From Pegoplata infirma (lineage: Eukaryota; Arthropoda; Insecta; Diptera; Anthomyiidae), in contig OY992536.1 of NCBI GenBank assembly GCA_963921195.1, positions 321,797,038 to 321,861,037 of the forward strand: a stretch of 64,000 nucleotides of DNA, read 5' to 3'. The notes beneath the pieces are model-generated. The model had not been told where the DNA came from, did no database searches, and saw only the letters and a program-made list of their open reading frames with translations. Within the stretch, counting starts at the first letter, position 1. Each line of letters begins with the position of its first letter. The translations under genes and the position numbers were made by a program. Positions 19,409 to 29,680 of this stretch are shown in pieces.

Positions 19409-20218
19409 TTCACCAGAAGCCGAATTAAATCAATTTTATTTTATGGTATGTGGGACATACTAAAATTTTCTGGGGTTATTTTTTACATTTTAGTTCATAA
19501 CTTTTAAACCGCTTAAGCGATATCGCTCAAATGCAATACAAAACTTCTCAGGATAACAACAAATAAATGCATTTAGTCTCAGCCATATAAGTCTGATACT
19601 TTGGCCGTGATTGAAATTTTAACAGAGGGACATCGCTAGATGTTCTTCTGTGACAATTTGAAAGAGTTTAGCAGCAAGGTAGATTACCGAAAAAAAAAAA
19701 AAAATTTTTACCTTTAGTTTTAGCTATAACTGTATTCTCATCTGTAATTTTAATAATAGCTCTTCCGATTTACGAACCATTTTCCAACAAGCACTGGGTT
19801 ATACGGTCGGTCTTTACCTACTATAACTGTTTTAATCGTTTTAAGTTGATTTTATCAACGAAATTGTTTAAGTGCATACAATTTTATTGGCATATTATTA
19901 TAATATGTAATTTAAAAAGCTAATGTTAATCAAATTCCGGGCAGTCGTCAATAATTATTCAATACTAATTGAGTGAATTAAATTCATAGGTATTTATTAA
20001 AATCATTTGATTCTTATTTCCAGCAAAACATTTTTTTTTAAAAACTCCGTCTACTGGCAAGGAAGGTCTCCTAAAAGTCTTCTTCATTTTCTTACATTTT
20101 CAATTAAAGACAAAAAAAACAGAGCTTTTTTAGCGGTCCAAACAAAATCATAGCGTAATTTGGAAAGGGTAGTGGGGTGAATAATTATTTATGTTTTTTT
20201 TTTACTTTCATCAAAGTG
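19409..20218. other. Degenerate repeat and AT-rich DNA
   Basis: Traces of DINE-like sequence: GGGACATCGCTAGATG near 19627 and ATACGGTCGGTC near 19792. Otherwise nothing recognised. Confidence 0.4.
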
Positions 20219-20388
20219 ACTTACAAGGGAAGAATCCCAACCTTTATACACTGATTTACCTGAAACTCAAAATAAATATAAAGGAAACGATTTTAAGGCT
20301 GGAAAGTTTCGACTTATCGGCCATTTAAGAGTTTAAAAATTTTGTTGCCACCTTATGAAAAAATAAGGTCCTTCTGTAAAAATTTCAA

Positions 20389-20541
20389 GGTTGGTTCCCG
20401 AAACGAATAACGGCAAGGGTAACGGTAAAGGTATCTAATTTTTATTTATTTCGGTAAAGGTAACGGTAAGTGTTTTCAAATCGTTTCGGTAACGGTATGT
20501 ACCGGTACCGAACCAACCAAACCGGTACGTACCGGTATTAT
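20389..20541. repeat. GGTAACGGTA / ACCGGTACCG short-satellite element
   Basis: GGTTGGTTCCCGAAACG at the left and ACCGAACCAACC at the right are inverse, with AACGGTAA repeats between them. Like 7598 and 41988, its ends consist of a GC-rich short satellite in an AT-rich background. Confidence 0.5.
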
Positions 20542-20744
20542 TAATTAAGTTAAAATTTTGAAAAAAGTTAGAACTGAAAGCTAAAAATATTTTATAGACC
20601 CAAAAACCAGTATAGATTTGATATGATTATTATTTTTGTCATTTATTTTATGATAATTTGCAAATTATAAATTTAAAATTATGTTAGCAATTTAATTTTA
20701 TTTTTTTGTTCGTTAAAATCCCTTGAAACAGGTAAAATTTTGAA

Positions 20745-21133
20745 TAAATAAATTTACAATTTGGAAACATTAAAGCGGGCAAATTTAACAAAATTTTAAT
20801 ATTAATTAATGTTTTTGAAGCAGAGACGTTTTATTAATAAAATGGATTTAACTAAAACTTTGTAAATTTACAGAGTTTTTTTTGTAAAACTTTTAGCTCA
20901 TAAAATACATTTAACTAAAACTTTGTAAATTTGCAGAGTTTTTGTGGTAAAATTCTTTTCGGTTTTATTAATATTTTACAGATAATTCTGTAAATTTACA
21001 GTTTTTTATCGAAATCATTTTACAGAGTTTTCATCGTAAAATAACAAAAAATCTTGCTGGTTGGAAATCTATGGTATTTTCTGCTGGCTCAGCAGAGTAT
21101 CTCTGTAATTTAACAGAGTTATTATTTTGAGTG
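20745..21133. mobile_element. CACTCAAAATAAT family, left-truncated copy
   Basis: Near-identical over about 390 bp to 24478-24873, including GGAAACATTAAAGCGGG and GAAATCTATGGTATTTTCTG. Ends TTATTTTGAGTG. Confidence 0.75.
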
Positions 21134-21790
21134 TAGGTCTATGTCTTCATATAAAACCTTACAAAATTTTTACATTTTCTTGAAAAGAAAGTATTTCTTA
21201 CAGTTGGATAGGTATTAAAAAACCTTTCTGCCCATATCAAAATCCAAAATAACAAAAAAATCTTAAGTTTATCCATATTTTGAACTACTAATTCCAAATA
21301 TGGCCGTTAAACCGAGATACCACAACTTTAAAATCGTCTGTTTTATATAAACTTATAGTTTCAGGCAAATTGGTGTATAAAGTTTGGGATACTTCCCTTG
21401 TTAAACCATTTCACCGAAACTTACTTTTTTTTGCAACTCATGGAACTTTTTATTTATCGAAGACGTTTTGCTACTGCTAAAACACTCTGTTATGATTAGT
21501 TTTAGCATACAATTTTAACACGGAAAAAGGAACAATGCAAAAACGCTTTTCAGCTAAAACAGCCATACGATTTGGCTATAAAATTAATAAATTAAATTAA
21601 AACAATTAAATAAAAAAACTTTTGTTAAAAATTAAATATTTTGATTAATAATGTAAAACATTTAAAGATGTCGCAAAAAATAGGCCCAGTGGCAATTAAC
21701 CTTGGAAGATTTTGAATATTTGGAGGTTTTAAGTTTTTTTAATACTAGCATTTTTAAGATATGTTAAAAAAATAGCTTTTACTTAGTTAA

Positions 21791-22804
21791 TACCCGGGTG
21801 AAAATGACCATGTATGTTCATACATGTTCATGCATGCTCATACATGCTTCCATGACCATGTGTGGATAGGTATGTCATACTCCATATATGCTATGCATCT
21901 GCATAGCATACATGTCTTAAAAACAATTTTTTAAAGGTTGGGTTCGGCAGAATTTTGCAAAATTGGACGAAGTTCATGTATGGGTTCAGTCTGAAAAAGT
22001 CGTTCGGTTGGACAATAATGATCATACATAAAGATTGGTTATATTTTTTGTATTCTATAGGCGATATGAACGGCACTAACGTAAACAACCAAATTTAGAA
22101 GAAAATTCGAACACTCTGACGGTATAACTGTCATAGCTGCGAAGGATTTCATCCCTTAATAAGATTTGGTGTTTTGAATTAAACTTTAATGATTGCATTC
22201 CCCAATCGCAATTTATCGAATGAATTTACATTTGATTTTAGAATATAGAATGAATTCGGTTTTTTTTCATTCGACTTTGAAATTGATTGCGTAAGTTTTT
22301 ATAAATTCGATTTTTAAAAGTCTCATGAATAATAAATAAATGAAATGAAGAATGCATTCAGTTTTTAAAATTCTCATAAACAAGAATTCGATTTAATGGT
22401 AAAAATCGAATCCATTCCAAGAAATATTGATATTTTAAGATAATTGTATTCAGTGACTATAAAAATCGAATGTATTTTATTTGTGAATTCATTCGAAAAG
22501 TGGTTAATTCTTCGAAGCTTTGATTATCCTAAAGTATCATAAAGTCTAAAGTATATTTTTAAAATATTCGATAGTTTTTATTAAAAAATCAGTGTCATAA
22601 ATTAGTACAAATTATTTATATTTGAAAAAATTTCAATTAATAGACATTTTATGGAAAAAATACAAAAAAAAATTTACATACAAATTCATGTATGACAATG
22701 TATGATCATTAATGTACATGTACCCTCAAATTACGGATATGCACTTGTATGGACATCCATATATGCATCATATATGAACATACATGGTCATTTTCACCCG
22801 GGTA
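21791..22804. mobile_element. TACCCGGGTGAAAATGACC TIR element with CATGTATG satellite ends
   Basis: TACCCGGGTGAAAATGACC and its exact inverse bound the element. GTTAA flanks both sides (21786-21790, 22805-22809), a possible 5-bp duplication. Subterminal CATGTATGTTCATACATG-type palindromes fill both ends. A CAGAGCTTC-related hAT-like copy is nested at 22132-22522. Confidence 0.75.
22132..22522. mobile_element. Degenerate CAGAGCTTC hAT-like MITE
   Basis: CATAGCTGCGAAGGATTTC to TTCTTCGAAGCTTTG, with ATTGCATTCCCCAATCGCA inside, parallels 5305-6046. No clear duplication is left. Confidence 0.6.
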
Positions 22805-22917
22805 GTTAAAAAATATAAAAAAATTTTTTATAGAGAATGTATATTTGTACAAAATTTTATTTATTGAAGTACATGAAGTATATTTGGTAAAGTGATGTGC
22901 CGACTTTGCCACTTCAT

Positions 22918-23053
22918 GTGTAATTACACATATTATGTGTAGTTTTCGACTGCATGTGTAATTTCGCTTCATTAGATATTTTGCAGTGTAATTACACATA
23001 TTATGTGTAGTTTTCGATTGCATGTGTAATTTCGCTTCATTAGATATTTTGAA
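22918..23053. repeat. Two tandem 68-bp units
   Basis: GTGTAATTACACATATTATG starts at 22918 and again at 22986. The two units differ at only a few positions. Each contains TGTAATTACA and CATGTGTAATTTCG palindromic pieces. Confidence 0.9.
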
Positions 23054-23249
23054 GAAAGTGTTAACGGACATAGCCCCCACGGACATAACCCCCATAACGA
23101 AAATAGGGATTGAGACCGAAAAGACCGCGGTCATAATTCCTATATTTGTTATGGGGCTATGACCATATGGTTATGGTTATTTCCGTTTTCAATGAAGATT
23201 ATTATCGAAATAGGATATGTCATAATCCCCATTAGTATTGGGATTACGC

Positions 23250-23890
23250 CATAGATGGGAATTTTTAATTACCATTGAAATTTAATTACCATTGGTTGAT
23301 ATCAATGGTAATGAAAAAAATTTCATTACCATTTAATGGTAATTAAATTTTTTTAATTGAAAAAATAATTACTAAGGGTAATGAAATGCACCAATTGTTG
23401 AAAAACACCAATTATAATTGGTTTCAAAACCATTGGTTTGCACATTTTTGTTTTTTTGAAAAGTTAAAAATTTAAACATCAAAGTATGTTTTTACAAAAA
23501 AAATTTGAAAATGTTAAAGACAGAAAACAAAACGCAAATAAAAATTTCAAATATTGTGTTATACAAAGGCAATCAACGTGTGTTTGGTTTATAAAATGTG
23601 AAAAACTAAAACACCATATAACAAAAAACAACGGATATTTCCAAATATTAACGATTTTGACAATATTGTGACGACTTTTACTAATGGTAATTATTTTTTT
23701 TAAATGATGCCATGCCAATGGTAATTATTTTTTTTTTAATTTTCATTAGTAATTAAATTGATAAGTAATTTAATTGGTACAATTGATACAACCAATGGTA
23801 ATGAAAAAAATTTCATTACCATTGACATCAATTAAATGGTAATTAAACCATCAATTAATTGGCCCCTTTAATTAATTAGTCCCATCTATG
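23250..23890. mobile_element. hAT-like MITE, CATAGATGGGA ends, 8-bp target duplication
   Basis: CATAGATGGGA and TCCCATCTATG are flanked by a perfect GATTACGC duplication (23242-23249, 23891-23898). The interior carries TTTAATTACCATTG/CAATGGTAATTAAA palindromes. A partial relative is at 17711. Confidence 0.88.
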
Positions 23891-24250
23891 GATTACGCAT
23901 AAAAAATTTAAGGTGACAGGACATAGTCCCCAAGGGCATTATCCCTATAACGGAAATGGGGTTTATGACAGAATACTTCACGGTCATAATCCCCATATTA
24001 GTTGTGGGGACTATGACGCTTTCCAAAACTGTCAAAATCCCAATGGGGATTATGTTCGTTTCCTGTTGGGATTATGACCGAAATATTTTAGGTCATAACC
24101 CCCATTCATATTATGGGGACTAAGTCCAAAGCGATTTCGATCATAATCCCTGTTTTTCGCGGAGAGGGTGCGTTTAATGCATGGAGTTTGTAATCCCTAA
24201 GGCCGACCGAAGGCCGGTCACGCAGAATAACTTTTAAGACAAAAAAAATA

Positions 24251-25008
24251 CACTCTAATTAAAATGATTTCAGTTTCCTACACTCAAAATAATTACTCTG
24301 TTAAATACTCTGTAAAATTACTGTAATCTCAATTCGACAGATATTTGACAAAGTTATCTGTCGAAATACAGATTTTAAGAAAATACTTCGTATTTTCTTG
24401 TGACCGAAAAACAAAATTTTGTAAAATTGGAGTTACTCGCTAAAAACTTGTAATTTTCACAAAAATAAAAAAGTAAATTTACAATTTGGAAGCATTAAAG
24501 CGGGAAAATTTAACAAAATTTAAATTTTAATTAATTTAATTTTAATTAATGTTTTTGAAGCCGAGAAATTTTACTCATAAAATGGATTTAACTAAAACTT
24601 TGTAAATTTACAGTTTTTTTTGTAAAATTTTGAACTCTTAAATGCATTTAACTAAAACTTTGTTAATTTACAGAGTTTTTTGGTAAAATTCTTCTTGGTT
24701 TTATCAGTATTTTACCGATAATTCTGTAAATTTACTGTTTTTTTTTGATCGAAATCATTTTACAGAGTTTTCTTCGTAAAATAACAAAAAATCTTGCTGG
24801 TTGGAAATCTATGGTATTTTCTGCTGGCTCAGCAGAGTATCTCTGTAATTTAACAGAGTGATTATTTTGAGTGTACTATAAATTCGGTAAATTTACACAA
24901 ATTGCGTAATTTTAATTAAAAATATTGGAAATTTATAGTATTTTTTTTTGAATTTGTTGAAATTTACCCAATTTATAGTAGGAAACTGGACTCATTTTTT
25001 TTAGGGTG
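24251..25008. mobile_element. CACTCTAATTAAAATGA TIR element, TA duplication, interrupted
   Basis: CACTCTAATTAAAATGA...CAGTTTCCTA at the left is mirrored by TAGGAAACTG...AGGGTG at the right, with TA on both sides (24249-24250, 25009-25010). Without the nested 593-bp element it is only about 165 bp. Confidence 0.75.
24281..24873. mobile_element. CACTCAAAATAAT TIR element, TA target duplication
   Basis: CACTCAAAATAATTACTCTG to CAGAGTGATTATTTTGAGTG, with TA on both sides (24279-24280, 24874-24875). Contains TCTGTAAATTTACAG modules. Best-bounded member of the family found at 8183, 20745 and 29681. Confidence 0.85.
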
Positions 25009-25010
25009 TA

Positions 25011-26466
25011 TATGGGGCATTCCATGTCAAATCGGACAATTTGAATTTTTTTTTTTTAGATTTTCCCAATTTGTTTACAGTTTTTAGTATCCTTCGAAAA
25101 CTCCTTCTTGGTAAATTTTCAGATTTTTTTTATGACCCGTTCAAAAGATATCGAATTTTTAAAAATTGGTAGTTTGTTCCTTTACTCAAACTTCTTTTAT
25201 TCATAACTTCTACAATATTGGTCCAAATTTCAAATTTTTTTTTTTCAAAATTTTTGTTTTTTTACGTACTTAAAAAAAATCCCAAAAAATTCTTAAAAGC
25301 GCTCTAGTATGCGATTTTTAAGTTTTAAAATTTAAATCTCATTTTTGAAAATGTTTGTACTTATTGATTTTTTTGTGTAAAACTTCTATCGATTCTACAA
25401 ATTTTTTGCCCAGGAGGATCGTGATATAACGATTATTACTATTTTTTTTAATTTTTTGAAAAAAATTTATTGTAATTTTCCAATCTTAAAATCATTCCTA
25501 CTGCTCCAATGGTGCGTTATAGAGGGGTCATTTATAAGACCGACCCCCATTAATTTTTACATCTTAACATTTCTTTGGAACAAACTAATACCCTATCTCC
25601 AATTTCTAAGGGGCTCCCACACAAAGCGACATTTTTTTAAATTTTCTCCAACCGCTCTAACTGCCCTAATAGTGCCGTTAGAGCAACAAAATGTATGACC
25701 GACCCACACTATTTTTTTAAGTCCAAACATTATCTCTGAACACACCTACCCTCTATCTCTAATTGTTAAGGCGGTCCCCATACATTTTTTTTTATTTTTT
25801 GTAAATTTGTTTTATTTAATCAGCTTCTACCGGTCCAATAGTGCGTCCGAAAGGGGTCATTAGTGAGACCGACCCCCATTTATTTTTACCCTACAACATT
25901 TTTTTAATACATACCTACGCCATATCTCCACTTGGGTCGGTCATACATTTTGTTGCTCTAAGGGCACTATTAGGGCAGTTGGAGCAAATTTTAAAAATGT
26001 CGTTTTGTGTGGGAGCCCCCTTAGAAATTTGGGATAGGGTATTAGTTTGTTCCAAGGAAATGTTAAGACGTAAAAATTAATGGAGCAGTAGAAATGATTT
26101 TAAGAGTGGAAAATTGCAATAAATTTTTTTCAAAAAATTTTAAAAAATAGTAACATTTTCAAAAATGAGATTTAAATTTTAAAATGAGAATCATTTTAAG
26201 AATTTTTTGGGATTTTTTTTAAAGTACGTAAAAAAACAAAAATAAAAAAAACAATAAATTATTGAAGAAGTTATGAGTAAAAGAAGTTTGAGTAAAGAAA
26301 CAAACTACAAATTTTTAAAATTCGATTTCTTTTGAACGGGTTATCAAAAATATCTTAAAATTTACCACGATGGAGTTTTCGAAGGGTACTAAAAACTGTA
26401 AACAAATTGGGAAAATAAAAAAAAAAAAAAATTCAAAGTGTCCGATTTGACATGGAATGCCCCATA
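25011..26466. mobile_element. Family B foldback, complete copy
   Basis: TATGGGGCATTCCATGTC...ATCGGAC is mirrored by GTCCGAT...GACATGGAATGCCCCATA. Arms of several hundred bases pair through ACCGCTCTAACTGCCC against GGGCAGTTGGAGC-like sequence, with the centre near 25880-25930. Partial copies at 9781, 32292 and 59727. No real coding frame. Confidence 0.88.
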
Positions 26467-27147
26467 TATATAATTATTGGGATTAGGACCTGCTAGTATA
26501 GTAGACATAATCTCTGTAATGGGGAATACGGCAATTTGTTTCGCTGTCATTAACTATGTCCATTTTTTATCGGGATTACGTCCAAATTTTTGTTGGTCAT
26601 AGTGCTGGAAAGTAGGTGACATGTCATAATACCCACGGACATAATCCCCATTTCCGTTATGGGGATTATGACCAAAATTATTTCGGCCATTATCCCCATA
26701 ATGGTTGTGGTGGCTTTGACCGAAAAAAATTCGGACAGAATCCCAATAAAAAATGGACACAATTCTTAGATTTATTGGGATAATGACCACGTAACAAATG
26801 GCCATAAATCCCATTACAGGGATTACGTCCACTATACTAGTTGGTCATAATCGTAATTTTTTTCTTTTTTTGTGTGACAAGATTTTCTGCGATGACAGCC
26901 TTTGGCCGGGCTAAGGGATTACAAACTTCATGCATTAAACCCACCCTCTCTGCAATAAACAGGGGTTATGACAAAAATTGTTTGGATTAACCGAAAAATT
27001 TCGACCGTAATCCCAACAGGGAACGGACATATAATCCCCATTGGGATTATGACCGATTTGGAAATGGTCATAGTCCCCACAACTAATATGGGGATTATGA
27101 CCGTGATGTATTCGATGGGATTATGTACGTTGGGATTATGTCCTGTC

Positions 27148-28068
27148 ATCTAGAAAATCCTAAGTCTTCATAAAAAAAAAAGAATTTAAGAGACTACAAA
27201 CCTTTATAGACAAACCAAAGAAAGATGATCAAATGATATCAAACGGAATGTCAACACTTATTAGCAATACATAAACTTTCCATTATACTTTGATACTTTG
27301 TATAATTAATGAATTCAACACCAAATCTACACCTGTTGTCAGACAATGCAAGTAAGTAAATTTCTACATACACTAAAACACTAAAGCTTAACTGTTATAC
27401 TCGAGTTAGTTTAAGCTAAGATGCTGGGAAAGAGATTTGTTACTCTTAAAAATAAATCTCAATTTATTTTCTTAATTTTTTAAAAAGTTTCTATGACGTT
27501 TGAAAATGGAAAACCCCCAATTGAATGGATAAATCATAATGGTACAGACTACGGAAAATTATACACCACTCTAGAGAAGTCATTGGACGGGAGAAATTTT
27601 AAAAACTACAAAACAAAACTGTTATACTAGAGTTAGTTAAGTGTAAAATAGTTGAAAAGAGATTTGTTACTCTTAAATAAAATCTCAATTTATTTTCCAA
27701 ATTGTTTAAAAAGTTTCTTATGACGTTTGAAAGCCCCCAATTGAATGGATAAACGGTCCAGAGTACAAAAATTATACACCACTCAAGCTAACTCATTGGT
27801 ATGGAGGAATTTTAAAAAACTGCAAAAAAAATTTAATTTTAGTAAATAATAAAATTAAAATTTGCCACTACTACCAATGCAACCACTACAAAATCCAAAA
27901 CCAAACAATTCAAAACTCATATTAAAACGAAAGAAAGAAGTAAAGAAACATGAAATAAATACTCAATTTTGAAGACAACACAAATACACGCACACACAGA
28001 GTCTCCAATAGTTCACACTCAGAATTTTGATAAACTTAACTCAAGTTAAAGCTGCGTCTTAAGGCCCG
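27148..28068. other. Mostly unique DNA upstream of candidate promoter
   Basis: Largely free of the dispersed repeats that fill the rest of the window. Contains a 227-bp tandem duplication (27391-27832) and a short CACGCACACACAGAG tract (about 27984-27999). Could hold cis-regulatory sequence; inferred from position only. Confidence 0.4.
27391..27832. repeat. Tandem direct duplication, 227-bp period
   Basis: ACTGTTATACTCGAGTTAG (27391) recurs as ACTGTTATACTAGAGTTAG (27618). Shared blocks in order are AGAGATTTGTTACTCTTAA, AATCTCAATTTATTTTC, ATGACGTTTGAAA, CCCCCAATTGAATGGATAAA and AAAATTATACACCACTC. The copies have diverged by substitutions and small indels, so it is not recent. Confidence 0.85.
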
Positions 28069-28110
28069 TATAAAAGTAAAGCAACAAAGCGAAATGAAAC
28101 TTATTACAGT
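28069..28110 (+). promoter_or_regulatory. Candidate core promoter: TATA box and initiator-like sequence
   Basis: TATAAAAG at 28069-28076 is followed by ACTTATTACAGTG. Start sites between about 28099 and 28108 would lie 30-39 bases downstream of the TATA box. ACAGTG resembles the insect initiator core, although 39 bases is longer than usual. GGTTGG-like sequence at 28138 could stand in for a downstream element. Predicted only. Confidence 0.45.
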
Positions 28111-28771
28111 GATTTTGATGTGAACGAAAACGTTGTTGGTTGGACCTCTACCTCTACTCCGCAAAACAGACAGCAGCATACAAACAGCAAAAAAATATAT
28201 AATTTAATTTAAAATTTATATTTTGGCTTGGAGAGTTGGAAGCTCAAATCAAAAAAAAAAAAATAATTAATTTAAAAAAAGAGAAATTAATAAAATAAAA
28301 AAGTTAAAAATGTTTTTTAAAAAATTAAAATAATTTGTTAAAAACGAAAAGAAACAAAAATTGATTTTATAATAATAAAACAAAATATTAAAATTATAAA
28401 ATAAATTTATTTAATTAAACAGTGCTTCATTTAAATATATAAATATATTTAAAAAAAAAAAGGAATTAAACAGTAAAAAATTCAAAGTTTAAAATTATTG
28501 TTAAAATACAATTTTGTAAAAAAAAGTTTGAATATTTCACAAAAAAATAACTAATATAAAAAGTGTTATAATTTACAAAATAATTTGCAAAGTTTTGTGT
28601 AAGAAAGTGGATTATTAAAAACAAAAAAAAAATCAAATCTAGAGGATTTTTGGCAAACGATACAACGTTTTCAAAAGATTTTTAAAAAAATCTCAATTAA
28701 AATAAACCATAAAAGTTCAACGTTTTCAGAGGATTTTTGAAAAAAAAAAAAAACAAACAGACTTAATAATG
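28100..28771 (+). other. Candidate host first exon: long A-rich 5' leader ending ATG|GTGAGT
   Basis: Downstream of the TATA box comes about 660 bp of strongly A-rich, repeat-free sequence, then ACTTAATAATG with the ATG at 28769-28771 followed at once by a consensus splice donor GTGAGT (28772-28777). Long A-rich leaders and an intron directly after the initiator codon are known for some fly genes (calmodulin is one well-known case of an intron after the ATG), so this may be the first exon of a real gene transcribed rightward. The repeat-filled DNA to the right could then be its first intron. I cannot identify the gene: one codon is visible and no second exon was recognised. Upstream ATGs in the leader also occur (for example near 28094 and 28118). 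The alternative is a chance ATG and GT in A-rich DNA. Confidence 0.4.
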
Positions 28772-29680
28772 GTGAGTTTAAAACTAAGAAAAAAATAAAA
28801 TTTCTGCCTTTAGAAAAATTAAAATAAATAAATTCAAATTAGTATGTATACACGTGTAAAAATGATTATTAATTATTTGTATATTAAATATCGAAAACTA
28901 CTAAAAATCAAGGTAGACTACTTTTACCGAAGTGCAAATTTTTAAAGAAGTTTTCATTTAGCAACAATTTACGTGTGGTGTTTTTTGTGTGTGGCAAAAA
29001 TGCTAATTCTAAAATCTAGTTTTTACGCTTTAATAATTTTCTGGTCAAATCTACTAAAAATTATATAGCTTAAAATATATTTGTCAACTGCATTTTCAGT
29101 TAAGGTTAAAAAAAAATATATTTAAAAAAAAAAAAAAAAAAAAAAAAACTGACAGCAAAAACCTAGACCTTCAAAAATTTTATTTACCTTTGAATTTTTT
29201 AATTTCCCGATTAAAAAAGCTTTTATATAATTATAATTATATATAATTTTATAAAAAATTATATAGTAGTATAATTATATAGAGGTTTCAGATTTCAGAA
29301 AATTTTAAGAAATTAGATAAAATTATATATAATTTTATACAAATTCAATTATTTTTTTTAATAAGATCAAATTATATCTAATTTGCTATAATTTTATAAA
29401 GTTATATAAAATTTTATCAAATTTGATCAAATAAGATATAACTTGATATAATTTTATAAAAAATAAATAAAATTTTTATCTATAATTTTATTAAATTATA
29501 AATAATTTCATATAATTTTAGCCAATTTTCTGAAAACTGAAACCTCTACATAGAATCTGATATAATTAAAATATAATTTTATCGAATTATATATAATTAC
29601 ACACAAACTTTTTTACTTGGTTCGTTAAATTAAATTAATTTTCAAATTTATTTTTGATTGAGTTCTTTGAATTTAATATT
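28772..29680. other. AT-rich stretch, possibly start of intron
   Basis: Contains a poly-A run near 29122-29148 and dense ATATAATTTTATA repeats from 29220 to 29600. No gene or TIR pair recognised. Confidence 0.4.

Larger units (their letters stand above)
20219..21403. mobile_element. ACAAGGGAAG palindromic element, interrupted
   Basis: ACAAGGGAAGAATCCCAACC at the left and GGGATACTTCCCTTGT at the right are inverse ends of a family also seen at 46457, 50898 and 55530. Interrupted by a GGTAACGGTA module (20389-20541) and a 5'-truncated CACTCAAAA-type element (20745-21133). Confidence 0.65.
23060..27147. mobile_element. Inverted-repeat complex with GGGGATTATGACC minisatellite, heavily nested
   Basis: Arms at about 23922-24238 and 26872-27147 are inverse over roughly 300 bp: GACAGGACATAGTCCCC against GGGATTATGTCCTGTC, GGTTTAATGCATGAAG-type and CTTTGGCCG blocks, and CCCATATTAGTTGTGGGGAC in both. 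Arms and outside flank share short ATTATGACCG/CATAATCCCC repeats. Interrupted by 23250-23890, 24251-25008 (itself interrupted) and 25011-26466. Short frames on both strands are shadows of the minisatellite. Confidence 0.7.

Noticed and set aside
22709..23134. 141-codon minus-strand frame with an internal peptide repeat
   Set aside because: The repeat in the protein is just the 68-bp DNA tandem, and the frame also crosses a TIR boundary and the ATTATGACC satellite.
26550..27153. Several Ile/Pro/Met-rich frames on both strands
   Set aside because: They are translations of the CATAATCCCC/GGGGATTATG minisatellite; the satellite period leaves several frames open by chance.
28769..28771. Calling the candidate first exon calmodulin
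   Set aside because: The ATG|intron layout fits, but one codon cannot identify a gene and no second exon was seen.
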